From assembly GCA_029203185.1 (NCBI GenBank), contig CP119310.1, forward strand, positions 1,674,001 to 1,738,000: a stretch of 64,000 bases of DNA, written 5' to 3'. The translations under genes were made by a program, and so were the position numbers. A model generated the notes under the pieces. That model was not told where the DNA came from, ran no database searches, and saw only the letters and a list, made by a program, of their open reading frames with translations. Source of the stretch: Candidatus Chryseobacterium colombiense. Its GTDB lineage: Bacteria; Bacteroidota; Bacteroidia; Flavobacteriales; Weeksellaceae. How positions within the stretch are numbered: the first letter of the stretch is position 1; the number at the start of each line of letters is the position of its first letter. Shown piece after piece: positions 17,602 through 24,262 of this stretch.

Positions 17602-18354
17602 TTAAATTTCTATAATCAGCTCCTTTTCATAGCCGTTATATTTTTCATCAATATATCCATGAGGATTACAAGTAATCTTTGTAGCCCCAATTTTATAGTC
17701 TGAAGGCGTGTGAATATGGCCATGAATCCAATATAAAGGTTGATATTCCTGAATTAAATCTTCAAGATTAGAGGCATAAGCTGATGTTACCGGATCATTT
17801 TTATACTGTTCCGGAACCGAATGAATACTTGGAGCATGATGAGTCACCACAATGTTTTTCATCCCTCTTGCTTCTTCTAAACTTTCCTGTAACCATAATT
17901 TTGAGAACTGATGAATCTTAAATATATCCACTGTTCTCATTTTGGAATAAGAAGGATCACGTCTTATCTTTTTATAATCATTCATGACCGACTGACAGAT
18001 CATTCCATATTTTACAGGGTTTCCAAAAATTGAAAAATCCGTCCACAAAGTAGTTCCGTGAAAGCGAATTCCTTCAATATCCACAAAAGAATTTTCCAGT
18101 ACAAAAATATTGGAATCTTGTGCTGCCTCTTCTATTTTATGTAATGTTTTTGGATAAGAACCCTTATAATATTCATGGTTTCCCAGAACATAAATTACAG
18201 GTTTACCGGGAATTTTAGTCTTAATCCATTCAATTCCTTTTGTTCCTAAGTTTACATCTCCCGCTAAAACAATTATATCCGCATTATCAAATGATAAATC
18301 GGTATATCCAAATTCCTGATGGAGATCACTTATGATTTGTATTTTCATTTTCAC
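17602..18354 (-). CDS. Calcineurin-like metallophosphoesterase
   Basis: A 250-aa cytosolic protein with the complete metal-binding set of the family: DLHQEFG (D-x-H), AGDVNLG (GD), GNHEYY (GNHE), THHAPS (second His) and HGHIH (GHxH). These bind two metal ions and hydrolyse phosphoesters; the substrate is unknown. The two N-terminal Met codons are two residues apart and either could start. It sits 60 bases downstream of the pirin fusion gene on the same strand. Confidence 0.88.
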   Translation of the reverse strand: MKMKIQIISDLHQEFGYTDLSFDNADIIVLAGDVNLGTKGIEWIKTKIPGKPVIYVLGNHEYYKGSYPKTLHKIEEAAQDSNIFVLENSFVDIEGIRFHGTTLWTDFSIFGNPVKYGMICQSVMNDYKKIRRDPSYSKMRTVDIFKIHQFSKLWLQESLEEARGMKNIVVTHHAPSIHSVPEQYKNDPVTSAYASNLEDLIQEYQPLYWIHGHIHTPSDYKIGATKITCNPHGYIDEKYNGYEKELIIEI

Positions 18355-18413
18355 AAATTACAGAAAAACTCCCTTAAAGAAGAGAGTTTTCTAACAATAT
18401 TTATAAAACAAAA

Positions 18414-19442
18414 TTAATTAATTTCCATAGGAACTTCCATCAAAAGGATCTCCGTATTTTCTGAAGTTGTTTTTATCTTTAATTCAGAAATATCTTGGAC
18501 TCCCAAACCATCTCTTTCTTTCAGTTCCTGGCCATCAATTTCAGCGCTTCCTTTAATGATAAACGCATAGACACCATTTCCTTTTTTCCTGATCTGATAT
18601 TGGGTTTCCGTAGTATTTTCAAAATTTCCTAAATGAAACCATGCATCCTGATAAATCCAGACGCCCTCATCATCCGCGTTGGGAGAAAGGATCTGCTGGA
18701 ATCTGTTTTTACTTTTTGCTGGATCCAGCGTAATCTGATCATATCTTGGGCTCACATTTCTTTTTCTGGGATAGATCCAGATTTGCAGGAACTTTCCGAG
18801 TTCTTCATCATTTTTGCTGAATTCACTGTGCATCAGCCCTGTTCCGGCACTCATTACCTGGATTTCACCGCTTTTTATAACGAGCTTATTTCCTAAGCTA
18901 TCCTCATGTTCCAGAGAGCCTTCAAGAGGAATGCTTATAATTTCCATATTATCATGCGGATGCACTCCAAATCCTTTTTCTGCTTCTAAAGTATCGTCAT
19001 TTAATACTCTTAAAGTACCAAATTGAATTCTGTCAGGATCGTAATAATCACCAAAGCTAAAAGTCTTTTCACTTATCAACCATTCATTCTCAGTTTTTCC
19101 TCTGGAATCAGCTTTATGCAAAACATTTTTAGTTTCATCCGGTTTGGAAAAAGCAATATTCACTTCACTCTGTAATAATCCGCTTCCGCCTCCGTAATGT
19201 TGTATTACCTTAACTTCCTTATCTAAATTTTCACAAAAAGCTTTAATATCCTGTTCAAACTGATCTTCCAGCCCGGAACTCAATAAAACAACATCAACTT
19301 TATTGTTGGTGATATAATCGTAAGCTTTACTTTCAGAGCTTGAAAGTAAAGCTTTCCAGCCTTCATTTTTTTCTATAATTCTTTTTAAGACATCAAGAAT
19401 TTCCTGATTTTTTCCGAGGACTAAGAAATTAAGCATTTTCAT
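18414..19442 (-). CDS. Pirin-family protein with an N-terminal degenerate receiver-like domain
   Basis: Residues about 108-342 are a complete bicupin pirin, starting at HKADSRGKTENEWLISEKTFSF. The expected metal ligands are present: His161 and His163 in HPHDN, His205 and Glu207 in MHSEF. Some pirins have quercetinase activity, others are cofactors. The first ~102 residues are an alpha/beta domain resembling a response-regulator receiver (MLNFLVLGKNQEILDVLKRI; VDVVLLSSGLED; VNIAFSKP). Its acidic pair is replaced by GKN and the phospho-acceptor Asp by Ser, so it cannot be phosphorylated in the usual way. Usual pirins are about 230-290 aa; this one is 342. Confidence 0.82.
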   Translation of the reverse strand: MKMLNFLVLGKNQEILDVLKRIIEKNEGWKALLSSSESKAYDYITNNKVDVVLLSSGLEDQFEQDIKAFCENLDKEVKVIQHYGGGSGLLQSEVNIAFSKPDETKNVLHKADSRGKTENEWLISEKTFSFGDYYDPDRIQFGTLRVLNDDTLEAEKGFGVHPHDNMEIISIPLEGSLEHEDSLGNKLVIKSGEIQVMSAGTGLMHSEFSKNDEELGKFLQIWIYPRKRNVSPRYDQITLDPAKSKNRFQQILSPNADDEGVWIYQDAWFHLGNFENTTETQYQIRKKGNGVYAFIIKGSAEIDGQELKERDGLGVQDISELKIKTTSENTEILLMEVPMEIN

Positions 19443-19480
19443 TTCAGATAAATTAAGGGTTAAAATTAGAGTTCAGTTTC

Positions 19481-19777
19481 CTAAAATGTCTCTTTGAACC
19501 AGACATCACTATATTCTTCCGGATGACGCTTAAACTGAGCGTGAACATAAGGGCATAACGGAACGATCATCAAATGATGTTCTCTCGCGTAGGAAACCAG
19601 TTTTTCCAATAATATTTTTGCAAAACCTTTCCCTTCATACTCCGGATTCACTTCTGTATGGTAAACCGTTAATTTATTTCCAATAACTGAAATATCCATT
19701 TTTCCGGCTTTGTTGTCGTCTGAGAAAAGCTGAATTTCTCCTCTTACGTTTCCTAAAACCACTTCTGTTCTTTCCAT
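19481..19777 (-). CDS. YidJ/Gtn-type GNAT-like N-acetyltransferase (GNAT_like, YjdJ family)
   Basis: A 98-aa minimal GNAT domain. VYHTEVNPEYEGKGFAKILLEKLVSYAREHHLMIVPLCPYV contains the acetyl-CoA loop (EGKGFAK) and the conserved VPLCPY end of the short family found next to many genes as YjdJ-like acetyltransferases. The start is the ATG at 19777; an in-frame TTG eight codons earlier is less likely. A TAACTTTG promoter box lies at 19799-19806. Substrate unknown. Confidence 0.82.
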   Translation of the reverse strand: MERTEVVLGNVRGEIQLFSDDNKAGKMDISVIGNKLTVYHTEVNPEYEGKGFAKILLEKLVSYAREHHLMIVPLCPYVHAQFKRHPEEYSDVWFKETF

Positions 19778-19941
19778 TGTTGTAATTTTTAATAATAACA
19801 AAGTTAAGACCTCTCACAAGATTATATCATGATCTATGATAATTTCGTAAAAGTTTTTCATTTTGTCAGACTCTCAAGAAATAAAAATAATCTGTTAAAA
19901 ATCAACACATTAAAAAAATAATTCAAAATTATTTTCAAAAA

Positions 19942-19962
19942 AGTCTACTTTTTTAGTAGACT
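19942..19962. promoter_or_regulatory. Perfect 8-bp palindrome upstream of the methionine operon (operator candidate)
   Basis: AGTCTACT (19942-19949) and AGTAGACT (19955-19962) flank five T bases. It is centred about 30 bases upstream of the -7 box at 19980-19987, over the expected -33 region, so it is not in the transcript. This placement suits a repressor or activator site. The regulator is not identified. Confidence 0.55.
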
Positions 19963-19979
19963 AATAAAAATTTATCTCT

Positions 19980-19987
19980 TATATTTG
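19980..19987 (+). promoter_or_regulatory. -7 promoter box (TATATTTG) of the methionine operon
   Basis: TATATTTG matches TAnnTTTG. It puts the transcription start near 19992, about 24 bases before the leader peptide ATG. No good -33 TTG is visible, which would fit dependence on an activator at the palindrome. Confidence 0.6.
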
Positions 19988-20015
19988 CAACCGTAATCAG
20001 GACATTAAAAATAAA

Positions 20016-20114
20016 ATGAAATCGAATTTTAGAAATCAATCCGTTAAAAAGCACACCATCAATATGATGATGATGTATTGCTGTATGCCTGAATTACGAA
20101 ATTGCTGTGGTTGA
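20016..20114 (+). CDS. Met/Cys-rich attenuator leader peptide (32 aa)
   Basis: A short frame, ATG at 20016 and TGA at 20112-20114, ends in MMMMYCCMPELRNCCG. Four consecutive Met codons (20064-20075), Tyr, two Cys, another Met, then Cys-Cys before Gly-stop make it extremely rich in the two sulphur amino acids. It lies just behind a promoter box and in front of an intrinsic terminator, and the next genes import methionine. That layout is the textbook arrangement of an amino-acid attenuation leader (as in trp or his), here tuned to Met and Cys. I know of no described family for this exact peptide. Confidence 0.8.
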   Translation: MKSNFRNQSVKKHTINMMMMYCCMPELRNCCG

Positions 20115-20154
20115 CCTTACTTTTATATGACATATTTTTAAAGGCTTTACCACG
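20106..20154 (+). promoter_or_regulatory. Candidate antiterminator overlapping the leader peptide stop
   Basis: Bases 20106-20118 (UGUGGUUGACCUU, covering the last Cys, Gly, stop and next bases) can pair with 20141-20154 (AAGGCUUUACCACG). This gives ten Watson-Crick and two G-U pairs, one mismatch and one bulged C. It consumes most of the 5' arm of the terminator at 20140-20170, so the two structures exclude each other. A ribosome at the stop codon would cover the 5' half. Pairing was read by eye; no folding energy was computed. Confidence 0.6.
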
Positions 20155-20170
20155 TTGTAGAGCCTTTTTT
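20140..20170 (+). terminator. Attenuator terminator upstream of the methionine uptake genes
   Basis: AAAGGCTTTAC (20140-20150) pairs with GTAGAGCCTTT (20157-20167), with one G-U, around a six-base loop and followed by T residues. It lies 25 bases after the leader peptide stop and 31 bases before the first structural gene. Confidence 0.85.
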
Positions 20171-20201
20171 ATTTCAATTAACAACATCAAAAAAACAAAC
20201 A

Positions 20202-21200
20202 ATGACTCATTCTAAAAATAACTGGCTAATTCCAATAGCTTTTACCAATATCTACGTAATCTGGGGAATAACATTTTTAGCAATTTCTTTTGGATTGAAA
20301 GGTTTTCCTCCTTTTATACTTTCGGGTATCAGATTTTTGGCTGCAGGAATACTAATGCTGGGTCATCTTACTATAAAAGGGGAAAAAGCCAATTCAATAA
20401 CCAACTGGAGAAAAAACGGGATCACAGGAATTCTTATTCTTACCGGAGGAACCGGATTGGTAGCTTGGGGAGAGCAATATGTTACAGCATCGGAGGCCGC
20501 AATTACAATTGCTACAGGACCATTCTGGTTCATTGCCATTGATAAAAAGAACTGGAAATATTATTTCTCGGATAAATTTATTCCCATAGGTCTTGTTATA
20601 GGTTTTATCGGATTGATTTTATTTTTGAAAGGAAGTGTTAATTCAAACGCCCATAATCCAATAGTAAATGGTTCTCTGCGAGTAACAGCATTTATTGTTT
20701 TAGCATTAAGCTCCGTTGCGTGGGTTTTAGGATCTTTATATTCTAAAAAGAATCCGGCAAATCATTCAACTTTTATGAATATTTCGCAACAGCTGATCGT
20801 TGCAGGAATTGTTTCTTTCATTATAGCCTATTTCAGAAAAGAATGGAGCCAGTTTTCGATCACAGAAGTTCCGTTATCAGCTTGGCTGGGCGTATCATTC
20901 CTGATTTTTTTTGGTTCCATCATTGCTTATCTTTCTTATATATGGCTGTTATCGGTAAAACCAGCTGCTTTGGTAAGTACTCATACGTATATTAATCCGA
21001 TCGTGACCGTTATTTTTGGTTGGATTATAGCCAATCAATCGATCAATGGAAGCCAGCTGTATGGATTATCAATCATATTAATTGGAGTTCTTCTTACGAA
21101 TATTACTAAATATTTCAAATTGTCAAAAAGATCAAAAGTAAAAATCCGAAGAGTGATAAGGCACCTCAACAGAAGTGGAAGACCTTATCAACCTATATAA
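20202..21200 (+). CDS. EamA/DMT-superfamily permease in the methionine operon
   Basis: A 332-aa protein with ten hydrophobic segments and the two-fold repeat of the drug/metabolite transporter superfamily (EamA domains about 10-140 and 165-300). Motifs include VIWGITFLAISFGLKG at the start of repeat one and an extended basic tail ending GRPYQPI. EamA proteins often export amino acids or metabolites. It is the first structural gene behind the Met/Cys attenuator and only 12 bases before metN, so it probably moves methionine, cysteine or a related sulphur compound; that is inference. It is not part of the usual metNIQ set. Confidence 0.85.
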   Translation: MTHSKNNWLIPIAFTNIYVIWGITFLAISFGLKGFPPFILSGIRFLAAGILMLGHLTIKGEKANSITNWRKNGITGILILTGGTGLVAWGEQYVTASEAAITIATGPFWFIAIDKKNWKYYFSDKFIPIGLVIGFIGLILFLKGSVNSNAHNPIVNGSLRVTAFIVLALSSVAWVLGSLYSKKNPANHSTFMNISQQLIVAGIVSFIIAYFRKEWSQFSITEVPLSAWLGVSFLIFFGSIIAYLSYIWLLSVKPAALVSTHTYINPIVTVIFGWIIANQSINGSQLYGLSIILIGVLLTNITKYFKLSKRSKVKIRRVIRHLNRSGRPYQPI

Positions 21201-21212
21201 ATTTTAAGTAAA

Positions 21213-22241
21213 ATGATAGAGATAAAAAACATTTCAAAAACATTTCACCAGAAAAAACAGTCTTTCCAAGCGCTGGATAATGTAAGCCTGACTATTGAAA
21301 AAGGCGACATCGTCGGAATCATCGGATTTTCAGGAGCCGGAAAAAGCACTTTAATCCGAACGGTGAATCTTCTTGAAAAACCGGATAATGGCGAAATCAT
21401 TATTAACGGAAAGGATTTTACAACATTAAATTCCAAACAATTAGCCCACGAAAGAAAAAAAATAGGGATGATTTTCCAGCATTTTAATCTTCTTTCTTCA
21501 AGAACGGTTTTTGAAAATATTGCCCTTCCATTGGAGCTGGATCATGTCAACAAAACGGAAATTCAAAGAAAAGTCAGTGAACTTTTAAAAATCGTTGGTC
21601 TGGAAGATAAAGCCAATGACTATCCTAAAAGTCTTTCGGGTGGACAAAAACAAAGGGTTGCGATTGCAAGAGCTTTGGCAAATGATCCTTATCTCCTGCT
21701 TTGCGACGAAGCAACAAGTGCACTCGATCCGGCAACTACTCAATCGATTTTACAGTTGTTGAGGGATATTAATCAAAGGTTGGGAATCACCATTCTGCTG
21801 ATCACCCACGAAATGGAGGTCATTAAAACGGTCTGTAACCACGTTGCTGTGATTGACAAAGGAAAACTGGTAACCAAAGGAACTTTAAGCGAGATTGTCT
21901 CCAACAAAGAGAATCCTATCATCAAACAATTTTTAAACTCTAGTGTTATGACTATACCACAAGAACTGAATAAAAAACTACAAAAAGAACCGCAAGACGG
22001 ATTGTTCCCTCTCGTTGAGGTTGAACTTAATGAACAAATCTCTGTTGAAGAACTGCTTTCAATAGTGTATGATAAATATAAAATTCCGTACAAGCTTTTG
22101 AAGGCTGATGTTGAATACTTAGGTGATTCCAACTTCGGAAAACTGTTATTACAGCTACAGGGAGAAGAGGAAAAAAACCAGCAGGCTATTTATTTTTTCA
22201 ACCAGAATAAAATTCAAAATACGGTAAGAGGATATGCTTAG
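21213..22241 (+). CDS. metN: Methionine ABC transporter ATP-binding protein MetN
   Basis: The ATPase of the D/L-methionine importer. Walker A is GFSGAGKST (residues 38-46), the ABC signature LSGGQ (141-145) and Walker B LLLCDEA (161-167), followed by the H-loop ITHE. The C-terminal 90 residues (FPLVEVELNEQISVEELLSIV onwards) form a NIL domain, the cytosolic methionine sensor that causes trans-inhibition in MetN. Length 342 aa is typical. It overlaps metI by eight bases, implying coupled translation. Confidence 0.96.
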   Translation: MIEIKNISKTFHQKKQSFQALDNVSLTIEKGDIVGIIGFSGAGKSTLIRTVNLLEKPDNGEIIINGKDFTTLNSKQLAHERKKIGMIFQHFNLLSSRTVFENIALPLELDHVNKTEIQRKVSELLKIVGLEDKANDYPKSLSGGQKQRVAIARALANDPYLLLCDEATSALDPATTQSILQLLRDINQRLGITILLITHEMEVIKTVCNHVAVIDKGKLVTKGTLSEIVSNKENPIIKQFLNSSVMTIPQELNKKLQKEPQDGLFPLVEVELNEQISVEELLSIVYDKYKIPYKLLKADVEYLGDSNFGKLLLQLQGEEEKNQQAIYFFNQNKIQNTVRGYA

Positions 22242-22890
22242 TGATACGGTGATCTCTCTTTTATCGAAAGGAATTTGGGAGACAGTTTATATGACATTTG
22301 TGTCAGGATTTTTTGGATTTGTGTTGGGACTACCCATTGGAATTCTCTTGTTTTTAACCAAAAAAGGACAGCTTTTGGAAAATGTAATTTATAACAGAAT
22401 TTTATCTGTTTTGGTTAATATTTTCCGTTCCATTCCTTTCATTATTCTGATTGTGTGGATGATCCCGTTTACAAGAAGCCTGGTCGGAACATCCATTGGT
22501 GTAAATGCCGCTTTGGTTCCTTTAAGTATTGGTGCAGCACCATTTATTGCAAGATTGGTAGAGAACAGTTTATTGGAAGTTCCTTATGGATTGATTGAAA
22601 CTGCAAGAGCTTTGGGAGCAACTCCACTTCAGATCATCCGGAAAGTTTTGTTGCCGGAAGCGCTTCCGTCTTTAATTAACAACGCTACGATCACACTGAT
22701 CACCCTGGTCGGGTATTCCGCAATGGGAGGAGCAGTTGGGGCAGGAGGATTGGGACAGATAGGTTATCAGTACGGATATATTGGGTATGACGCAGTTATC
22801 ATGAATCTGGTCCTGGGTTTACTCGTTGCGATTGTATTTATTATTCAGTTTTCAGGTGACCGATTAGCCAAAAGATTTGATCATCGGTAA
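22234..22890 (+). CDS. metI: Methionine ABC transporter permease MetI
   Basis: A 218-aa integral-membrane permease with five membrane segments and the cytoplasmic coupling motif ETARALGATPLQIIRKVLLPEALPSLI (EAA loop) that contacts MetN. Members form a homodimer channel. The start overlaps the end of metN by eight bases. Downstream, 206 bases with a long hairpin separate it from metQ. Confidence 0.95.
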   Translation: MLSDTVISLLSKGIWETVYMTFVSGFFGFVLGLPIGILLFLTKKGQLLENVIYNRILSVLVNIFRSIPFIILIVWMIPFTRSLVGTSIGVNAALVPLSIGAAPFIARLVENSLLEVPYGLIETARALGATPLQIIRKVLLPEALPSLINNATITLITLVGYSAMGGAVGAGGLGQIGYQYGYIGYDAVIMNLVLGLLVAIVFIIQFSGDRLAKRFDHR

Positions 22891-22967
22891 TTGAAAATTA
22901 AAAAAAATATTACAGCGTTTCAATGCTTTGAAAATAATATGTGAATGTGAAATAGTGTGGTGGTTTG

Positions 22968-23081
22968 ATGATTTCAGCCATCGATCTGGCGAAAAAGGTA
23001 ATTCAAAAAGGTACAAAGCCATATTTTATTATTATCAAAGAATTTAAAGATTACCTTTTTGCTTTTTCGCCATTTTTTTAA
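22968..23081 (+). CDS. Possible 37-aa peptide in the metI-metQ gap
   Basis: An ATG at 22968 opens a 37-codon frame ending at 23081, 15 bases before metQ. The product begins MISAIDLAKKVIQKGTKP and is Lys/Phe/Ile-rich. The same bases form the long hairpin 22988-23071, so the frame may be accidental. No homologue recognised. Confidence 0.2.
   Translation: MISAIDLAKKVIQKGTKPYFIIIKEFKDYLFAFSPFF
22988..23079 (+). terminator. Long hairpin with T-tract between metI and metQ
   Basis: GGCGAAAAAG (22988-22997) pairs with CTTTTTCGCC (23062-23071), and CAAAAAGGTA (23004-23013) with TACCTTTTTG (23052-23061). That makes 20 base pairs with a six-base bulge and is followed by seven T bases. It resembles an intrinsic terminator placed inside the operon just before metQ. 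It may attenuate, process or protect the mRNA. Confidence 0.65.
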
Positions 23082-23096
23082 GAAAAATAGTTAACA

Positions 23097-23909
23097 ATGA
23101 AAAAAATAAAGATTTTAGGAGTGGTTGCAACAGGTTTATTATTATTTACAGCCTGCAATTCACCGAAAAAAGACGATCCGAACGTGATTAAAGTAGGTAT
23201 TACTTCCGGTCCTGAACAGGAAATTGCTGAAGTGGCTAAAAAGGTGGCCAAAGACAAGTATAACCTTGACGTAGAGCTGGTTTCTTTCAACGACTATGTT
23301 GTTCCCAATGAAGCTTTAAATAATGGAGATATTGATGCAAATGCTTTTCAGCATGTTCCTTATTTAAATGAACAGTCCAAACAGAGAGGCTATAAACTGG
23401 CTGTTGTAGGAAATACTTTTGTTTATCCAATTGTTGCCTATTCAAAAAAGATTAAAAGCATTAATGAACTTCAAAACGGAAGCACCGTTGTCATTCCAAA
23501 TGATCCGACAAATGGAGGACGTTCTTTACTTTTATTACAGAAAAACGGATTGTTGAAACTGAAAGACGGAATCGGTCTATTACCTAAAGTAACAGATATT
23601 GTTGACAATCCCAAACAATTAAAAATTCTTGAAATAGAAGCCCCACAATTACCAAGAGTATTGGATGACAAGGAAGTTGTTATTGCTATTATTAACAACA
23701 ATTTCGCAGCGCAAGCAGGATTGGATGCAGAAAAACAGGGAATTTTTAAAGAAGACAAAAATTCACCTTATGTGAATGTAATCGTTTCGAGAGAGGACAA
23801 CAAGACTTCTGAAAAAGTAAAAAACTTTGTAAAGGCTTACGAATCTGATGAGGTTGTTAAAAAGGCGGAGGAGATTTTTAAAGGTGGAGCTATTAAAGGC
23901 TGGAACTAG
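23097..23909 (+). CDS. metQ: Methionine-binding lipoprotein MetQ
   Basis: Substrate-binding component of the methionine importer. The N-terminus is a lipoprotein signal with lipobox LFTAC (Cys at residue 20), so the mature protein is lipid-anchored. The NlpA/MetQ body is recognised by KVGITSGPEQEIAEVAKKVAK, NDYVVPNEALNNGDIDANAFQHVPYL and VVIPNDPTNGGRSLLLLQ. Length 270 aa is standard. It follows metI after 206 bases containing a hairpin, so its level may differ from metNI. A terminator follows at 24015. Confidence 0.95.
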   Translation: MKKIKILGVVATGLLLFTACNSPKKDDPNVIKVGITSGPEQEIAEVAKKVAKDKYNLDVELVSFNDYVVPNEALNNGDIDANAFQHVPYLNEQSKQRGYKLAVVGNTFVYPIVAYSKKIKSINELQNGSTVVIPNDPTNGGRSLLLLQKNGLLKLKDGIGLLPKVTDIVDNPKQLKILEIEAPQLPRVLDDKEVVIAIINNNFAAQAGLDAEKQGIFKEDKNSPYVNVIVSREDNKTSEKVKNFVKAYESDEVVKKAEEIFKGGAIKGWN

Positions 23910-24014
23910 TTGGTGAATTGTGAATTGTCAATGAGTGAATTTTTCCATTATGCTGTAAAATTCACTATTCACATCTGACTATTAATTTTTAAAGAAGTCT
24001 ATTATTATATATGT

Positions 24015-24046
24015 AGGCATCGTTTCATGTATTTGAAATGGTGCCT
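24015..24046 (+). terminator. Terminator of the methionine operon
   Basis: AGGCATCGTTTCA (24015-24027) pairs with TGAAATGGTGCCT (24034-24046), with two G-U pairs, followed by a T run. About 105 bases after metQ. Confidence 0.8.
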
Positions 24047-24207
24047 TTTTTATAATTATTTTCTTTTGTTCCGAATGCTTGCCTCTCACTTCTAACAATG
24101 GGAATTTTTTAATGCTTTATTTTCCTAGGTCATTATATTGAAATTAATCCATTTTAATAAAAACTGATGATAATTAGCCATTTATTCAAAAAAATATATT
24201 TTCTCAA

Positions 24208-24238
24208 TTTGAGATAATAAATATTTTTGCTATTTTTG
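24208..24238 (+). promoter_or_regulatory. Promoter of the GH3 gene (TTTG ... TATTTTTG)
   Basis: TTTG at 24208-24211 and TATTTTTG at 24231-24238 are 19 bases apart, a good match to the Bacteroidota consensus. A second overlapping TATTTTTG lies at 24222-24229. Predicted 5' leader about 20 bases. Confidence 0.65.
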
Positions 24239-24262
24239 TTACCAATCAAAAAGAAGGCTTTT

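Larger units (their letters stand above)
23910..24262. other. Intergenic region between metQ and the GH3 gene
   Basis: 353 bases without a gene. It holds a weak stem AGTGAATTTT/AAAATTCACT (23934-23943 and 23957-23966), the metQ terminator (24015-24046) and the promoter of the GH3 gene (24208-24238). Nothing else stands out. Confidence 0.7.

Noticed and set aside
20064..20090. Met-rich run as a metal-binding peptide
   Set aside because: Position between promoter and terminator ahead of methionine import genes fits attenuation better; no export signal.
23934..23966. AGTGAATTTT/AAAATTCACT as the metQ terminator
   Set aside because: All-A/T stem without a T run; the stronger hairpin at 24015-24046 is the better terminator.
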